DNA from: Rouxiella aceris
GTDB lineage: Bacteria; Pseudomonadota; Gammaproteobacteria; Enterobacterales; Enterobacteriaceae
Assembly: GCF_012933545.1 (NCBI RefSeq)
Contig: NZ_JAADJU010000015.1
Coordinates: forward strand, 62,001-126,000
DNA: 64,000 nucleotides
Reading direction: 5' to 3'
The position numbers and the translations under genes are program-made. Position 1 is the first letter of the stretch. Each line of letters begins with the position of its first letter. Below the pieces are notes generated by a model, which saw only the letters and a program-made list of their open reading frames with translations, had not been told where the DNA came from and searched no databases. Positions 45,604 through 54,853 of the stretch are shown here, piece by piece.

Positions 45604-46638
45604 TTACAGCGCCATACCCAGCCCGACGATATTGGCCGCCAGAATAATCACCAGCGCGCCAAGGCACAGAATACGCACCGGTTTTTTGCCCACGCCGCGC
45701 CATTCGTTTAATACCAGACCGACAATACCGCCGCACAATACATAGAAACTCATATGCAGCATCCAGCTCATATAGTCATATTCAATAGGAATGCTGGCAT
45801 GTCCCCAGGCATAAAAGAAGAATTGCAGGTACCACATAATGCCGGCAATAATCGAAAAAATGATATTGGCGAAAAGCAGCGATTTGGCCACCGACATATC
45901 GGCTTTTAGCGAAATATTTTTGCGGGTTGCCAGGCGGATAAAACAGAATCCCAGATTGACGATGGCACCGCCGCCCATAATCACCACATAACTTGGCAGC
46001 GCAATATACAGCGGGTCAATACCCAACGCTTTCGCCGCCTGATGCATAGGTACGGCAGCGCTCATGGCAAAAGACATACCGGCAGAGAAAATGCCGCACA
46101 TTACCGCCAGAATCAGCCCTTTGCGCAGATTAAACTCTTCGGCTTTAATGCCCAGCGCCTGTTCTTTCAGATAACCGGCGTAGCTGACAATCGCCACCCC
46201 AATCACGGCGACAACTACGCCAAGCAGCGTCAGTTGGCCGCCGAGGGTACCAAAAAGCAAACCGATTTTACCTTGCAGGATCGGTGTCATCAGCGTGCCG
46301 ATAATCAGCGTAATACCGATGGCAATGCCGATACCCAACGACATCCCCAGGTAGCGCATGGTCAGGCCATAGTTGATATTACCGACCCCCCACATGGCGC
46401 CGAACAGGAATACCGGCAGCAGCGTCATAAAACTGAATGAACCGTAATAGGCCCAGAAGTCAGGTAACAGCGCATAGCTGACTGCCCATGGCAAAATGAT
46501 CCATGAAAAGAAGCCGCCCAGGGACCACATGGTTTCCCATGACCAGTTTTTGACTTGCTTAAATGGTGCGTAGAAGCACGCTGCGCTGGCCGCGCCTATC
46601 AAATGCCAGATGATCCCTAAAACAATCGAACTGTTCAT
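45604..46638 (-). CDS. rhaT: RhaT, L-rhamnose-proton symporter
   Basis: Ten-segment inner-membrane rhamnose:H+ symporter of 344 residues, the same length as E. coli RhaT. Seen: [35 protein letters not shown] at the N-terminus, [20 protein letters not shown] near 95 and LEQALG-type [20 protein letters not shown] near 165. Convergent with rhaR; own promoter at the right with a RhaS-like motif. Confidence 0.96.
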   Translation of the reverse strand: MNSSIVLGIIWHLIGAASAACFYAPFKQVKNWSWETMWSLGGFFSWIILPWAVSYALLPDFWAYYGSFSFMTLLPVFLFGAMWGVGNINYGLTMRYLGMSLGIGIAIGITLIIGTLMTPILQGKIGLLFGTLGGQLTLLGVVVAVIGVAIVSYAGYLKEQALGIKAEEFNLRKGLILAVMCGIFSAGMSFAMSAAVPMHQAAKALGIDPLYIALPSYVVIMGGGAIVNLGFCFIRLATRKNISLKADMSVAKSLLFANIIFSIIAGIMWYLQFFFYAWGHASIPIEYDYMSWMLHMSFYVLCGGIVGLVLNEWRGVGKKPVRILCLGALVIILAANIVGLGMAL

Positions 46639-46770
46639 TACCCTAGACCTTTTGTTATATAGCGAGACAGGTATCAGTGAAGAGATAAGTGATGGCGCTG
46701 CCTATGCCGGGATAAGTGCAAAGCAAGACAGCGGTTGAGCAGTAGTTTAAGAAGTGTCTGGCGGGCGGGC

Positions 46771-46787
46771 CTTCCGGCCACTGCCAC
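46771..46787 (-). promoter_or_regulatory. Putative RhaS activator half-site upstream of rhaT
   Basis: CTTCCGGCCACTGCCAC shares 15 of 17 bases, in the same orientation relative to the gene, with the motif before rhaB. ATGGCAG follows 6 bases downstream (46794-46800), as a shortened inverted partner. It lies 133 bp before the rhaT start. The remainder of the gap 46639-46962 is AT-rich with no gene. Confidence 0.5.
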
Positions 46788-46962
46788 AAAGAAATGGCAG
46801 TTGGCATTCACTGAAAGGTGAAGGTGAGTCAGTTCACAAATTCGCAGATTGCTTTAAAAGGCATCAATATCACCCGGGTAGTGATGCCAATATTGCATTG
46901 ATATAAAAAGATAATTTATTTTTTCAGGCCTGGGGTCGGGAGCGATTTTTGCCTCGCCGCGA

Positions 46963-47874
46963 TTAACTCTTTGCCTTTGCATGCAGCGAATGAGTCAGCT
47001 CATGGGCATAACGAATAAAATCAGTCACCGCTTTATTTTTGACATGCCGCTGCCAGCTTAAGGTCAGCGTTGTGGTAGCCGCCGCTTCGCTGAGAAAACA
47101 GTAATTCACATCGGGGATCATCACGGAGGTTTGGGTTTCCGGCACCAGCGTCACCCCCATTCCCATCGATACCAGACCGATGGCCACAGAGACATCGCGG
47201 GTAAACTGGATTTTCTGCGGGACAAATCCCGCCTGCTGACAGGCATTCATCGCCGACCATCCAAGACCGACGCCGGGAGGGTCTTTCTGGATAAGAAATG
47301 GCAAGGACGACAGGGCAGAGAGTGCGATTTTCTTTTCCTGACCCAGAGGATGATTGCGCGGCAGCACGGCAATCAGTGGCCGGGTAGCCACATCGAGATA
47401 GTCAAGTTCCGGATATTGCGGCACCGGTGATCGAACCAGCGCTACATCCAGTTGGTAATTTAGTAAAAGTGTAAGTTGTTCGTGAACATTATGTTCTTCT
47501 ATCACGATCTCGATATCGGGTTTCTGCTTGCGATAACCATTAATTAACAGCGTTAAGGCCGGATCAAGAATCGAAGAACCGACGTAGCCGAGCTTTAGCT
47601 GTCCTTTATATCCCAGCCGTAAACTGCGCGCATTTTCGAGAAATCGATCGTAATGATTAATGGCAATACGCGCTTCCTCCACCAGTTGCTGCCCCTCAAA
47701 GGTCAGTGCAACATGGCGCCGATCGCGGGTAAACAACGGGATTTGCAGTGCCTGTTCAAGCACTTTGATTTGCAGGCTTAATGCTGGCTGGGCAATACCC
47801 AGTCGCAGTGCCGCCTTGCCAAAATGCAGCTCTTCTGCCAGCACCACAAATGACTGTAATTGTCGGTAGTCCAT
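46963..47874 (-). CDS. LysR-family regulator next to the hydroxybenzoate decarboxylase genes
   Basis: A 303-residue LysR protein of the BenM/CatM-like branch: MDYRQLQSFVVLAEELHFGK AALRLGIAQPALSLQIKVLE at the N-terminus and an effector domain with YVGSSILDPALTLLINGYR. BenM-type regulators often respond to aromatic acids. It is divergent from the UbiD gene with 209 bp between and is the obvious candidate regulator of that operon; it may also control the exported dehydratase genes further on. Confidence 0.9.
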   Translation of the reverse strand: MDYRQLQSFVVLAEELHFGKAALRLGIAQPALSLQIKVLEQALQIPLFTRDRRHVALTFEGQQLVEEARIAINHYDRFLENARSLRLGYKGQLKLGYVGSSILDPALTLLINGYRKQKPDIEIVIEEHNVHEQLTLLLNYQLDVALVRSPVPQYPELDYLDVATRPLIAVLPRNHPLGQEKKIALSALSSLPFLIQKDPPGVGLGWSAMNACQQAGFVPQKIQFTRDVSVAIGLVSMGMGVTLVPETQTSVMIPDVNYCFLSEAAATTTLTLSWQRHVKNKAVTDFIRYAHELTHSLHAKAKS

Positions 47875-48083
47875 AGGTTCTCCAGTACGTTTCCCTAATA
47901 GTAATACCTTATCAAAGTGCCGGGTATTGTTATTGGACTCTTATCAGTATTCCTCTGAAACTGTGCGGGCAACGGCAGGAAAGGTCAGTGCACGGGCACT
48001 GAGTTTTCGGTCGTTATTGCCAGAATGCGGCGGGGCTATACATACCGCTGAATTGCCGATTACCTGACTCAGAGGGCATTGCT

Positions 48084-49571
48084 ATGTCTGAAGTACAGAA
48101 AAAAGTGACGGATCTCCGTTCCGCACTGGAGCTGTTAAGCCAGTACGATGACGAACTGATCTACACCGATGAACCCGTTAATCCTATTGCCGAGTTAGCC
48201 GGGGTATACCGCTACGTCGGCGCACATGGCACGGTTAAACGTCCAACCCAAATCGGACCAGCGATGATCTTTAACAAGGTCAAAGGCTATGACGATATGC
48301 GCGTGCTGATAGGTCTGCTCTCTTCACGCAAACGTGTAGCGCGCCTGTTTGGTACCACCCCGGAAAACCTGGCGTTTATGCTCAAGGATTCCGTTGCCGA
48401 TCCCATCGCACCTATTGTTATTCCTCGCGAAAAAGCGGTGTGTCAGGAAGTGGTTCATCTGGCCAGCGATGCGGACTTTGATATCCTGAAGATCCTGCCT
48501 GCGCCTACCAATACCCCGGAAGATGCCGGTCCCTATTTCACTCTCGGCATGTGCTACGCCGCGGATCCTGAAACCGGCGAACATGACGTGACTATTCACC
48601 GTCTGTGCGTGCAGAGCAAAGACGAAATTTCCATGTACTTTGTGCCGGGCCGCCATCTCGATACTTTCCGCCAAAAAGCGGAAGCCGCTGGCAAACCGCT
48701 GCCAATTTCCATCAGCATCGGTGTCGATCCGGCCATTGAAATCGGTGCCTGCTTTGAGCCGCCAACCACCCCGCTGGGTTTTGACGAACTCTCTATCGCC
48801 GGTAGTCTGCGTAAGCAGGCGGTAGAGCTGGCCGAGTGTCTGACGGTAAATGCTCGCGCTATTGCCAACGCGGAAGTGGTGATCGAAGGTGAACTGCTAC
48901 CGAACTATCGCGTGCGAGAAGATCAAAACACCGATACCGGTAAAGCCATGCCTGAATTCCCTGGTTACACCGGTAGCGCACAGGCGCAGGTTCCAGTTAT
49001 TAAAGTCAAAGCCATTACTCACCGCCGCCATCCGATCCTGCAAACCTGTATTGGGCCAAGCGATGAGCATACCAATATGGCGGGTATCCCCACCGAAGCC
49101 AGTATTTTGCAGATGGTTGAACGTGCACTGCCGGGCTTTGTACAGAGCGTGCACTGTCCAACACCGGGTACCGGTAAATATCTGGCGGTGCTACAGGTGA
49201 AAAAACGCACCCCGGCTGACGAAGGTCGTCAACGCCAGGCCGCACTGCTGGCTTTTGCCGCTTTCTCCGAGCTTAAACACGTCATGCTGGTGGATGAAGA
49301 CGTCGATATCTTTGACCTCAATGACGTGATCTGGGCGATGACCACCCGCTATCAGGGTGATGTCAGCACCGTCTTTATTCCCGGTGTACGCTGCCACCCG
49401 CTTGACCCTTCATCCGATCCGGCCTTTAGCCCGTCGATCCGCGACCACGGTATTGCCTGCAAAACCATTTTTGACTGCACAGTACCTTACAACCTGAAAG
49501 CGAATTTCCAGCGCAGCGAGTTTCTCGAGGTGGATGTGAACCGCTTTATCCCGGGTTTTAACAAAAAATAA
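48084..49571 (+). CDS. lpdC: UbiD-family hydroxybenzoate decarboxylase, LpdC-like
   Basis: Prenylated-FMN-dependent non-oxidative decarboxylase. The 495-residue sequence follows Lactobacillus plantarum gallate decarboxylase LpdC (as I recall it) along its length: ELAGVYRYVGAHGTVKRPTQ near 37, APTNTPEDAGPYFTLGM near 140, DVTIHRLCV near 170, FEPPTTPLGFDELSIAGSLR near 222, QTCIGPSDEHTNMAGIPTEA SILQ near 320 and VDEDVDIFDLNDVIWAMTTR near 410. LpdC acts on gallate and protocatechuate, giving pyrogallol and catechol. The UbiX-type gene that would supply prFMN follows after 9 bp. ATG preceded by GAGGG. Substrate choice between gallate and protocatechuate is inference. Confidence 0.85.
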   Translation: MSEVQKKVTDLRSALELLSQYDDELIYTDEPVNPIAELAGVYRYVGAHGTVKRPTQIGPAMIFNKVKGYDDMRVLIGLLSSRKRVARLFGTTPENLAFMLKDSVADPIAPIVIPREKAVCQEVVHLASDADFDILKILPAPTNTPEDAGPYFTLGMCYAADPETGEHDVTIHRLCVQSKDEISMYFVPGRHLDTFRQKAEAAGKPLPISISIGVDPAIEIGACFEPPTTPLGFDELSIAGSLRKQAVELAECLTVNARAIANAEVVIEGELLPNYRVREDQNTDTGKAMPEFPGYTGSAQAQVPVIKVKAITHRRHPILQTCIGPSDEHTNMAGIPTEASILQMVERALPGFVQSVHCPTPGTGKYLAVLQVKKRTPADEGRQRQAALLAFAAFSELKHVMLVDEDVDIFDLNDVIWAMTTRYQGDVSTVFIPGVRCHPLDPSSDPAFSPSIRDHGIACKTIFDCTVPYNLKANFQRSEFLEVDVNRFIPGFNKK

Positions 49572-49580
49572 GGAGACAGC

Positions 49581-50201
49581 ATGTCAGGGTCTGCATTACG
49601 AACACCGCGGAAACCGCGCGTCATTGTTGGCATTAGCGGTGCGTCCGGATTTTCTTACGGCGTCCAGGCGCTGCGCTATCTGCGCCAGCTTGATGTCGAA
49701 TCGCATCTGATTATTTCTCCGGCGGGTCACCTCAACCGGGAACATGAAACAACGCTTAGCGAAGCGGATGTGATGGCGCTGGCGGATGTGGTGTATCCCT
49801 TCCGCGCGGTGGGAGCGGCCATTGCCAGCGGATCATTTCGAACGCTCGGTATGCTGGTTGCGCCTTGTTCAATGCATACCCTGGCCGCTATCGCCAACGG
49901 CCTGACCGATAACCTGCTGACGCGGGCGGCAGACGTCGTGCTTAAAGAGCGTCGTCGGCTGGTGCTGATGGTACGAGAAACGCCACTGCATGCCGTCCAC
50001 CTGCGCAATATGCAGCAAGTGACCGAATGCGGCGGCATTATCTTTCCGCCGGTGCCAGCGCTATACGCCAGGCCGAGCAGTGTTGAAGAGATTATTGCGC
50101 ATAGCGTGGCCCGGGCGCTGGGACTGTTGGATCTTGACTGTGCCGATCTGCCGCGCTGGGGGGAAAATATGCAATTAATGACCAGGGGAAAAGACTCGTG
50201 A
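49581..50201 (+). CDS. UbiX-family flavin prenyltransferase
   Basis: A 206-residue flavoprotein that prenylates FMN for the adjacent UbiD enzyme. Family motifs: [20 protein letters not shown] near 14, [40 protein letters not shown] near 76-115 and [20 protein letters not shown] near 120. Ribosome site AAGGAGACAGC. A second UbiX besides the ubiquinone-pathway copy is usual for dedicated hydroxyarylic acid decarboxylases. Its TGA overlaps the GTG of the next gene. Confidence 0.9.
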   Translation: MSGSALRTPRKPRVIVGISGASGFSYGVQALRYLRQLDVESHLIISPAGHLNREHETTLSEADVMALADVVYPFRAVGAAIASGSFRTLGMLVAPCSMHTLAAIANGLTDNLLTRAADVVLKERRRLVLMVRETPLHAVHLRNMQQVTECGGIIFPPVPALYARPSSVEEIIAHSVARALGLLDLDCADLPRWGENMQLMTRGKDS

Positions 50202-50917
50202 TTATTGGACCTTATATCAACGGCTCTGCCGTATTGATTGGTGGTATTGTCGGCGCATTGCTCAGTACGCGTTTGCCTGAACGGCTGCGTTTGTCTATGC
50301 CTTTGATTTTTGGCGCTGCCTCAATGTGTATGGGGGTTGTTCTGGTCGTAAAGGTCAGCCATATGCCGGTGATGGTGCTGTCGGTTATTTTGGGGGCCTT
50401 GCTGGGTGAACTTTGCTACCTGGAGAAGGGCATTGGCAAATTGGGCAGCAAAGCGCGCAGCTTTGTGGAACTGTTTGTTAAATCCGACGCCAGCGATCAG
50501 GCTTCTCAGGAACAGTTCCTGCAAAGTTACGTGGCGATTATTGTGCTGTTTTGTGCCAGCGGCACCGGGATTTTCGGTTCGATGCATGAAGGCATGACCG
50601 GAGATACCAGCGTACTGATCGCCAAGTCATTCCTCGACCTGTTTACCGCAGCGATTTTCGCCACCACCCTCGGTTTTGCCGTGGCCGTGGTTGCTGTACC
50701 GCAATTGATTATTCAGTTGCTGCTGGCCTATGGGGCAATATTTATTCTACCGCTGACCACGCCGGCAATGCAGGCCGATTTCTCTGCCGTTGGCGGGGTA
50801 TTAATGTTTGCCACAGGTTTTCGCATTTGCGGCATCAAAATATTTCCGGTGGCCAATATGTTGCCTGCGCTGCTGCTTGCCATGCCGATCTCCAGCCTGT
50901 GGAGCAGTTTTTTTTAA
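50198..50917 (+). CDS. DUF554-family membrane protein
   Basis: A 239-residue inner-membrane protein with about six to seven hydrophobic segments, similar to E. coli YqgA. Starts at GTG with AGGGG upstream; [40 protein letters not shown] and [20 protein letters not shown] are DUF554-like. Function of the family is unknown. The GTGA overlap with the UbiX gene ties it to the decarboxylase; a role in moving the aromatic acid or its product is possible. L. plantarum lpd genes do not include it. Confidence 0.82.
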   Translation: MIIGPYINGSAVLIGGIVGALLSTRLPERLRLSMPLIFGAASMCMGVVLVVKVSHMPVMVLSVILGALLGELCYLEKGIGKLGSKARSFVELFVKSDASDQASQEQFLQSYVAIIVLFCASGTGIFGSMHEGMTGDTSVLIAKSFLDLFTAAIFATTLGFAVAVVAVPQLIIQLLLAYGAIFILPLTTPAMQADFSAVGGVLMFATGFRICGIKIFPVANMLPALLLAMPISSLWSSFF

Positions 50918-51109
50918 AAGATATAAATGCTCACCCGCTTAGATAAAACAGCGGTAAAGGAAAAATGTTATTGCAGAAAACAGGGTTGTCCTACTGCGCA
51001 TTAGTGATTTATCACCTGTGTTGGTTGACTGTGGCATTTTTTCTGCGAATAACCGGGGTCCAGGGACTGGAAATAACGAATGTTTATCTAATAAAAAACA
51101 GGTTATATC

Positions 51110-52666
51110 ATGATCAGAAATAAACTTTCCCTGGCCGTGGCATTAGTGATGCCATTGACCACTTTCGCCGCGGAAAATACGACTATCGCGCCGGAAGGAG
51201 TAAAAACTGAAGTATTAACAGTGACGTCATCCGCGGATGATGGCAGTGCCGGAACCTTGCGCTGGGCGCTGGATAAGAATAATCAAAATCCAGGCCATTA
51301 CCGTATAGAACTTCAGTCGCCGAATAATCAGCCATTGGTTATTAAACCGCTTAAACCTCTGCCGGCAGTACAGGGACCGGTAGAGATTATTAATCTTGAC
51401 TGGCTGCGCAATGGCAAATATGCCGCCATTGATGGCTCCGGTTATATTAAAGGCAGCGATCCGCAATCCTGTCCAGGGGCAGTCAGTGGCCAATATGGTG
51501 CCAATGTTCGCACCACCACCATGCCAGGACTGGTTTTACGTGATACTCATGATGTGACTCTACAGGGACTGGAAGTCCGTAATTTTTGTATTGGCATTTT
51601 AATCAACCGCGCCAAAGACAATGTGATTGAGGACAGCCGTATTGTGGGGAATCATGGCGGTGCGGGTATTATGATGACCGGCGATGATGGCAAAGGAAAT
51701 TCCACCACGACCAGCACTGAGCGTAATAAAATTATTCGCAATGCCTTTATTAATAATGGCGATGGCATGGAAACCACGCGCGGTGCATCATTTAACCTGA
51801 TTGCAGATAACTTTATTACCACCGACCAGGTACATAACCAAGAGCCATCGCAGGGGCTGGAAATATTGTGGGGCAATGACAACGAAGTGATCCACAACCA
51901 TTTCGAAAATTATTCCGACGGTGTGCAACTTAACTGGGGCAACCGTAACGATATCGCCGGTAATACCTTCAGCAACCTCTCTTCTGCCGTTACCCTAAGC
52001 GGTACGGGCAATATTGTGGATGGCAATACTATGACCGGCAACCGGGTCGCGGTATCAGTGCGTCCGCAGGGGGAACCAGGACCCAATCACACCTTTGGTA
52101 TTAACCGTATCACCGGACCGGCGGTTAACCGTATTACCGCCAATATCATGGTGGGTAACGGACAACCGGTGAATCGTTGCTTTGCCGGCGGCAGTTGTCT
52201 GCCGGGATATGCCGGTGCCATTATCTTTAATGTGCCGGGTCTGGAGCATGCCGCCTTTATCGGCAATCGCGGTGGTGGCATCAGTAATGACACCAGTAAA
52301 CTGGAAAAAATCTGCGCTATTGATGGTAAATCAGCAGACTGCGAAAAAACGCCGAATAAAGACCAGCATGCGCCTTTGATTACCCATGTTAGCCGTCAGC
52401 AGAATGACCTGACGATCGACGGACAGGTGAAAGGCGAAGCCAATACGTTGTATCGCGTTGAGTTCTTCTCCAACAGCAAATCTGCCATGGATGAAGCGGA
52501 ACATTACCTCGGTTATCAGATGGTGGCCATCGATGCCAAAGGTGAAGGAGTGATCCACGAAAAAATGACCCTTGCTGCCGATTTGCCAGTGGCGAATGTT
52601 ACCGCAACGGCGACCACCAACGATGGAGCCACTTCGCCATTAAGTACGCCGACCGCGCTGAAATAA
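51110..52666 (+). CDS. Exported beta-helix protein, candidate QuiC-type 3-dehydroshikimate dehydratase
   Basis: A 518-residue exported protein: signal peptide MIRNKLSLAVALVMPLTTFA, then a CSLREA-like opening (LTVTSSADDGSAGTLRWALD) and a long run of right-handed parallel beta-helix repeats (DNVIEDSRIVGNHGGAGIMM, NKIIRNAFINNGDGMETTRG, NEVIHNHFENYSDGVQLNWG, NDIAGNTFSNLSSAVTLSGT) from about 150 to 330. Four pairs of Cys suggest periplasmic disulfides. It is followed 115 bp later by an exported type I dehydroquinate dehydratase, exactly the quiB-quiC pairing reported for Acinetobacter, where QuiC is a membrane/periplasm-associated dehydroshikimate dehydratase unlike the TIM-barrel types. Function is inferred from this pairing and not from recognised catalytic residues. 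Confidence 0.6.
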   Translation: MIRNKLSLAVALVMPLTTFAAENTTIAPEGVKTEVLTVTSSADDGSAGTLRWALDKNNQNPGHYRIELQSPNNQPLVIKPLKPLPAVQGPVEIINLDWLRNGKYAAIDGSGYIKGSDPQSCPGAVSGQYGANVRTTTMPGLVLRDTHDVTLQGLEVRNFCIGILINRAKDNVIEDSRIVGNHGGAGIMMTGDDGKGNSTTTSTERNKIIRNAFINNGDGMETTRGASFNLIADNFITTDQVHNQEPSQGLEILWGNDNEVIHNHFENYSDGVQLNWGNRNDIAGNTFSNLSSAVTLSGTGNIVDGNTMTGNRVAVSVRPQGEPGPNHTFGINRITGPAVNRITANIMVGNGQPVNRCFAGGSCLPGYAGAIIFNVPGLEHAAFIGNRGGGISNDTSKLEKICAIDGKSADCEKTPNKDQHAPLITHVSRQQNDLTIDGQVKGEANTLYRVEFFSNSKSAMDEAEHYLGYQMVAIDAKGEGVIHEKMTLAADLPVANVTATATTNDGATSPLSTPTALK

Positions 52667-52781
52667 TTAAGTCATAGCGCACACCCTCCTTAACGACTGC
52701 ATTCCCTGCAACTAAAAAAATAACGTCATCAGGTGGCTAAGGCCATCTGACCGGCGAGTTATGACGGTCAAAAGGAAAACT

Positions 52782-53666
52782 ATGATGAGATTTACTAAAA
52801 GTGCAGTCGCCCTGGCACTGCTGTTGAGCTTACCGACGATGGCCATGGCAGCGCAAACCAGTGCTCCCGCTGCGGCGGTGGTACAACGTCATGCTGAGGC
52901 GATCACCATTCGTCATACGGTCATTGGTACGGGAATGGCGAAAATAATCATCCCGACCACCGGCACTACGGCGGACCAGGTATTGGCGCAGGCGAAAACC
53001 ATTGGCTCAAATGCTGATGCCGATCTGATTGAATACCGCATTGATTATCTCGATTTTGCCACTAACGCGGCGAAAGTCGGCGAGCTGGGCAAACAGGTCG
53101 CCGCGGCCGTTAACGGTAAACCCTTGATCCTGACGTTTCGTACCCAGGCGGAAGGTGGTATGAAAGCCATCAGCGACAAAGCCTATGGCGATCTTTATTT
53201 GTCACTGATCAAAGAGGGTTTTATCGATATTCTTGACGTGGAAATGTTTCGTGACCAGAAGGTGGTTCAGCAAGTGGTGGCGGCGGCCCATAAAGCCGGT
53301 ATCAAGGTGGTGATGTCCAGTCACGACTTTAATAAAACCCCGCCTGTGGCTGATATCGTCTCTCGCCTGCGCAAGCAGGATGCGATGGGGGCTGATATTC
53401 TGAAAATTGCCGTGATGCCCCATAATCCTGAAGATGTCGTCAACTTAATGGATGCAACGGCACAAATTCGTGACAACTATTCGCGCAAACCGCTGCTGAC
53501 CATGTCGATGGGGGGACTGGGTGCGGTATCTCGTCTGTCAGGTGAAGTATTTGGCGATGATCTTACTTTCGGCATGTTAGGCACGCCATCCGCACCGGGG
53601 CAAATTGAAGCCCATCAGTTACATCAGAGTATGGAAACTCTGCATATGGCGCTGGCCGGTCACTAG
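52782..53666 (+). CDS. Exported type I 3-dehydroquinate dehydratase (QuiB-like)
   Basis: AroD-type Schiff-base dehydratase fused to a signal peptide (MMRFTKSAVALALLLSLPTM AMA), predicted periplasmic. The catalytic parts are intact: DLIEYRIDYL near 81, LILTFR near 115, VVMSSHDFNKTP with His181, DILKIAVMP with the Schiff-base Lys208 and SAPGQ near the C-terminus. Start 52782 has AAAGGA upstream; an alternative at 52761 adds seven residues. Biosynthetic AroD is cytoplasmic, so an exported copy points to quinate/dehydroquinate catabolism, as for Acinetobacter QuiB. It would feed 3-dehydroshikimate to the neighbouring beta-helix protein. No quinate dehydrogenase gene is in the window. Confidence 0.88.
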   Translation: MMRFTKSAVALALLLSLPTMAMAAQTSAPAAAVVQRHAEAITIRHTVIGTGMAKIIIPTTGTTADQVLAQAKTIGSNADADLIEYRIDYLDFATNAAKVGELGKQVAAAVNGKPLILTFRTQAEGGMKAISDKAYGDLYLSLIKEGFIDILDVEMFRDQKVVQQVVAAAHKAGIKVVMSSHDFNKTPPVADIVSRLRKQDAMGADILKIAVMPHNPEDVVNLMDATAQIRDNYSRKPLLTMSMGGLGAVSRLSGEVFGDDLTFGMLGTPSAPGQIEAHQLHQSMETLHMALAGH

Positions 53667-53796
53667 TTTTTAAGCGTTACCACGCTGTAAGTCGCCAAGA
53701 CCACCAGATGCCGGTGGTCTTGGCCAAACCTTGGTCGCTTTCAGTTGCAGAACATGCTCGCGAGGAGGTTAAGCAACAGGAGTGAGTTTGGTCAAT

Positions 53797-54414
53797 TTAT
53801 TGCACGGCTTCGCGATAGGCTTTGACAAATGCCGCCGCCTGTTGCGCCGTGTGCTCAACGCTTTGCCCGGCGCGATATAAATCACTGCCAAGTCCGGCAC
53901 CGGTGCAGCCAATATGGATCCACTTCGCCAGGTTTTCGGTGGTGATGCCACCTACGGCAAAAACGGGGACATCGCGGGGTAAACCGGCTTTCAGCGCCGT
54001 GATATATTCCGTTCCAAAAGTCGAGGACGGGAAGATTTTAAACGCCTGTGCACCCGCAACCAACGCTTCCAGGGCTTCATTAGCCGTTATACAGCCGGGA
54101 CAGACTGTCATGCCGTATTTAACGGCCCGACGGATCACCTCAGGGTTAACATTGGGCGTCACAATCAGTTGGCATCCCATTGCCGCAAGCTGGTCAACTT
54201 GTTCCGGTTTGAGAACGGTACCCGCGCCAATCAGTGCCTTATTGCCAAAGGCCTTCACCATTTCGGGAATGCTGACTTCCCACTGTGGCGAGTTGAGTGG
54301 GATCTCGATGGCTTCAAACCCGGCCTCAACGAGAGCTGCCACATGGGCGTGTACCTCAGTCGGGGTGATCCCTCTTAAGATAGCGATAAGCGGAAGTTTA
54401 GTTTGCCATTGCAT
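53797..54414 (-). CDS. dgoA: DgoA, 2-dehydro-3-deoxy-6-phosphogalactonate aldolase
   Basis: Class I aldolase splitting KDPGal to pyruvate and glyceraldehyde 3-phosphate at the end of D-galactonate catabolism. It follows E. coli DgoA from MQWQTKLPLIAILRGITPTE to GQSVEHTAQQAAAFVKAYRE AVQ with length 205. Catalytic Glu is in AGFEAIEIPLNSPQWE and the Schiff-base Lys in AQAFKIFPSSTFG. The gene is intact, but the upstream kinase gene is broken and the dehydratase and transporter genes are absent here, so either dgoA serves another route (for example as a KDPG aldolase replacement near a gnt/edd pathway without eda) or it is on the way to loss. Confidence 0.95.
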   Translation of the reverse strand: MQWQTKLPLIAILRGITPTEVHAHVAALVEAGFEAIEIPLNSPQWEVSIPEMVKAFGNKALIGAGTVLKPEQVDQLAAMGCQLIVTPNVNPEVIRRAVKYGMTVCPGCITANEALEALVAGAQAFKIFPSSTFGTEYITALKAGLPRDVPVFAVGGITTENLAKWIHIGCTGAGLGSDLYRAGQSVEHTAQQAAAFVKAYREAVQ

Positions 54415-54853
54415 GAGTGAAGCTCCTTTTACCTGCCTAAAATGCTATGTCGCCGCTAAGTACTTGCGTGCTTTGTCCCTTCAGTGCAAAGGCTCGCGGG
54501 TAGCGAAGGGTGAGCGACAAGCGTAATGACCTGAGATAAGGCGAAGCAAGAGGCCATGCTCGCACTTCGCTGCCCATCAACAGGCCGGAAAGAAATTCGC
54601 TAACGTTTTCCCGTGGAAGCTGGCCGAGGGCATCTACGGCACGGACTTCAAACAGGCGGGGCAAGATGCCGGGCGCTTCCAGATCGCGCGCCAACCCCAA
54701 ATCAAAAACCTTGGCACAGACCAATTGTTCTGCAACGCCGGTCCCTGGTTGAGTCTGTTTAAGTAGACCAGGTGCAGTTCGCCGATGATTACAGACCAAA
54801 GTCCTTAATGTTATCCCCTCGGTCATGACCCATTTATGATATGTATCACTCAT
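54403..54853 (-). pseudogene. dgoK: dgoK (2-dehydro-3-deoxygalactonokinase) remnant
   Basis: The minus strand encodes a partial DgoK: TYHKWV (from GTHxKWV near residue 145 of E. coli DgoK), then ILPRLFEVRAVDALGQLPRE NVSEFLSGLLMGSEV and LTLRYPRAFALKGQSTQVLS GDIAF. After AF, a TAG stands where CAG (Gln) is expected; beyond it AGKRSFTHA still matches the family end AGIRSIAHA and runs into the dgoA start. The segments between the conserved blocks are scrambled by frameshifts, and the N-terminal half including the ATP site is gone. A clear pseudogene in the ancestral dgoK-dgoA order. Confidence 0.88.

Noticed and set aside
53797-54414. Calling this gene eda (KDPG aldolase) as partner of edd
   Set aside because: The sequence matches E. 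coli DgoA from end to end, and the dgoK remnant next to it confirms a dgo origin.
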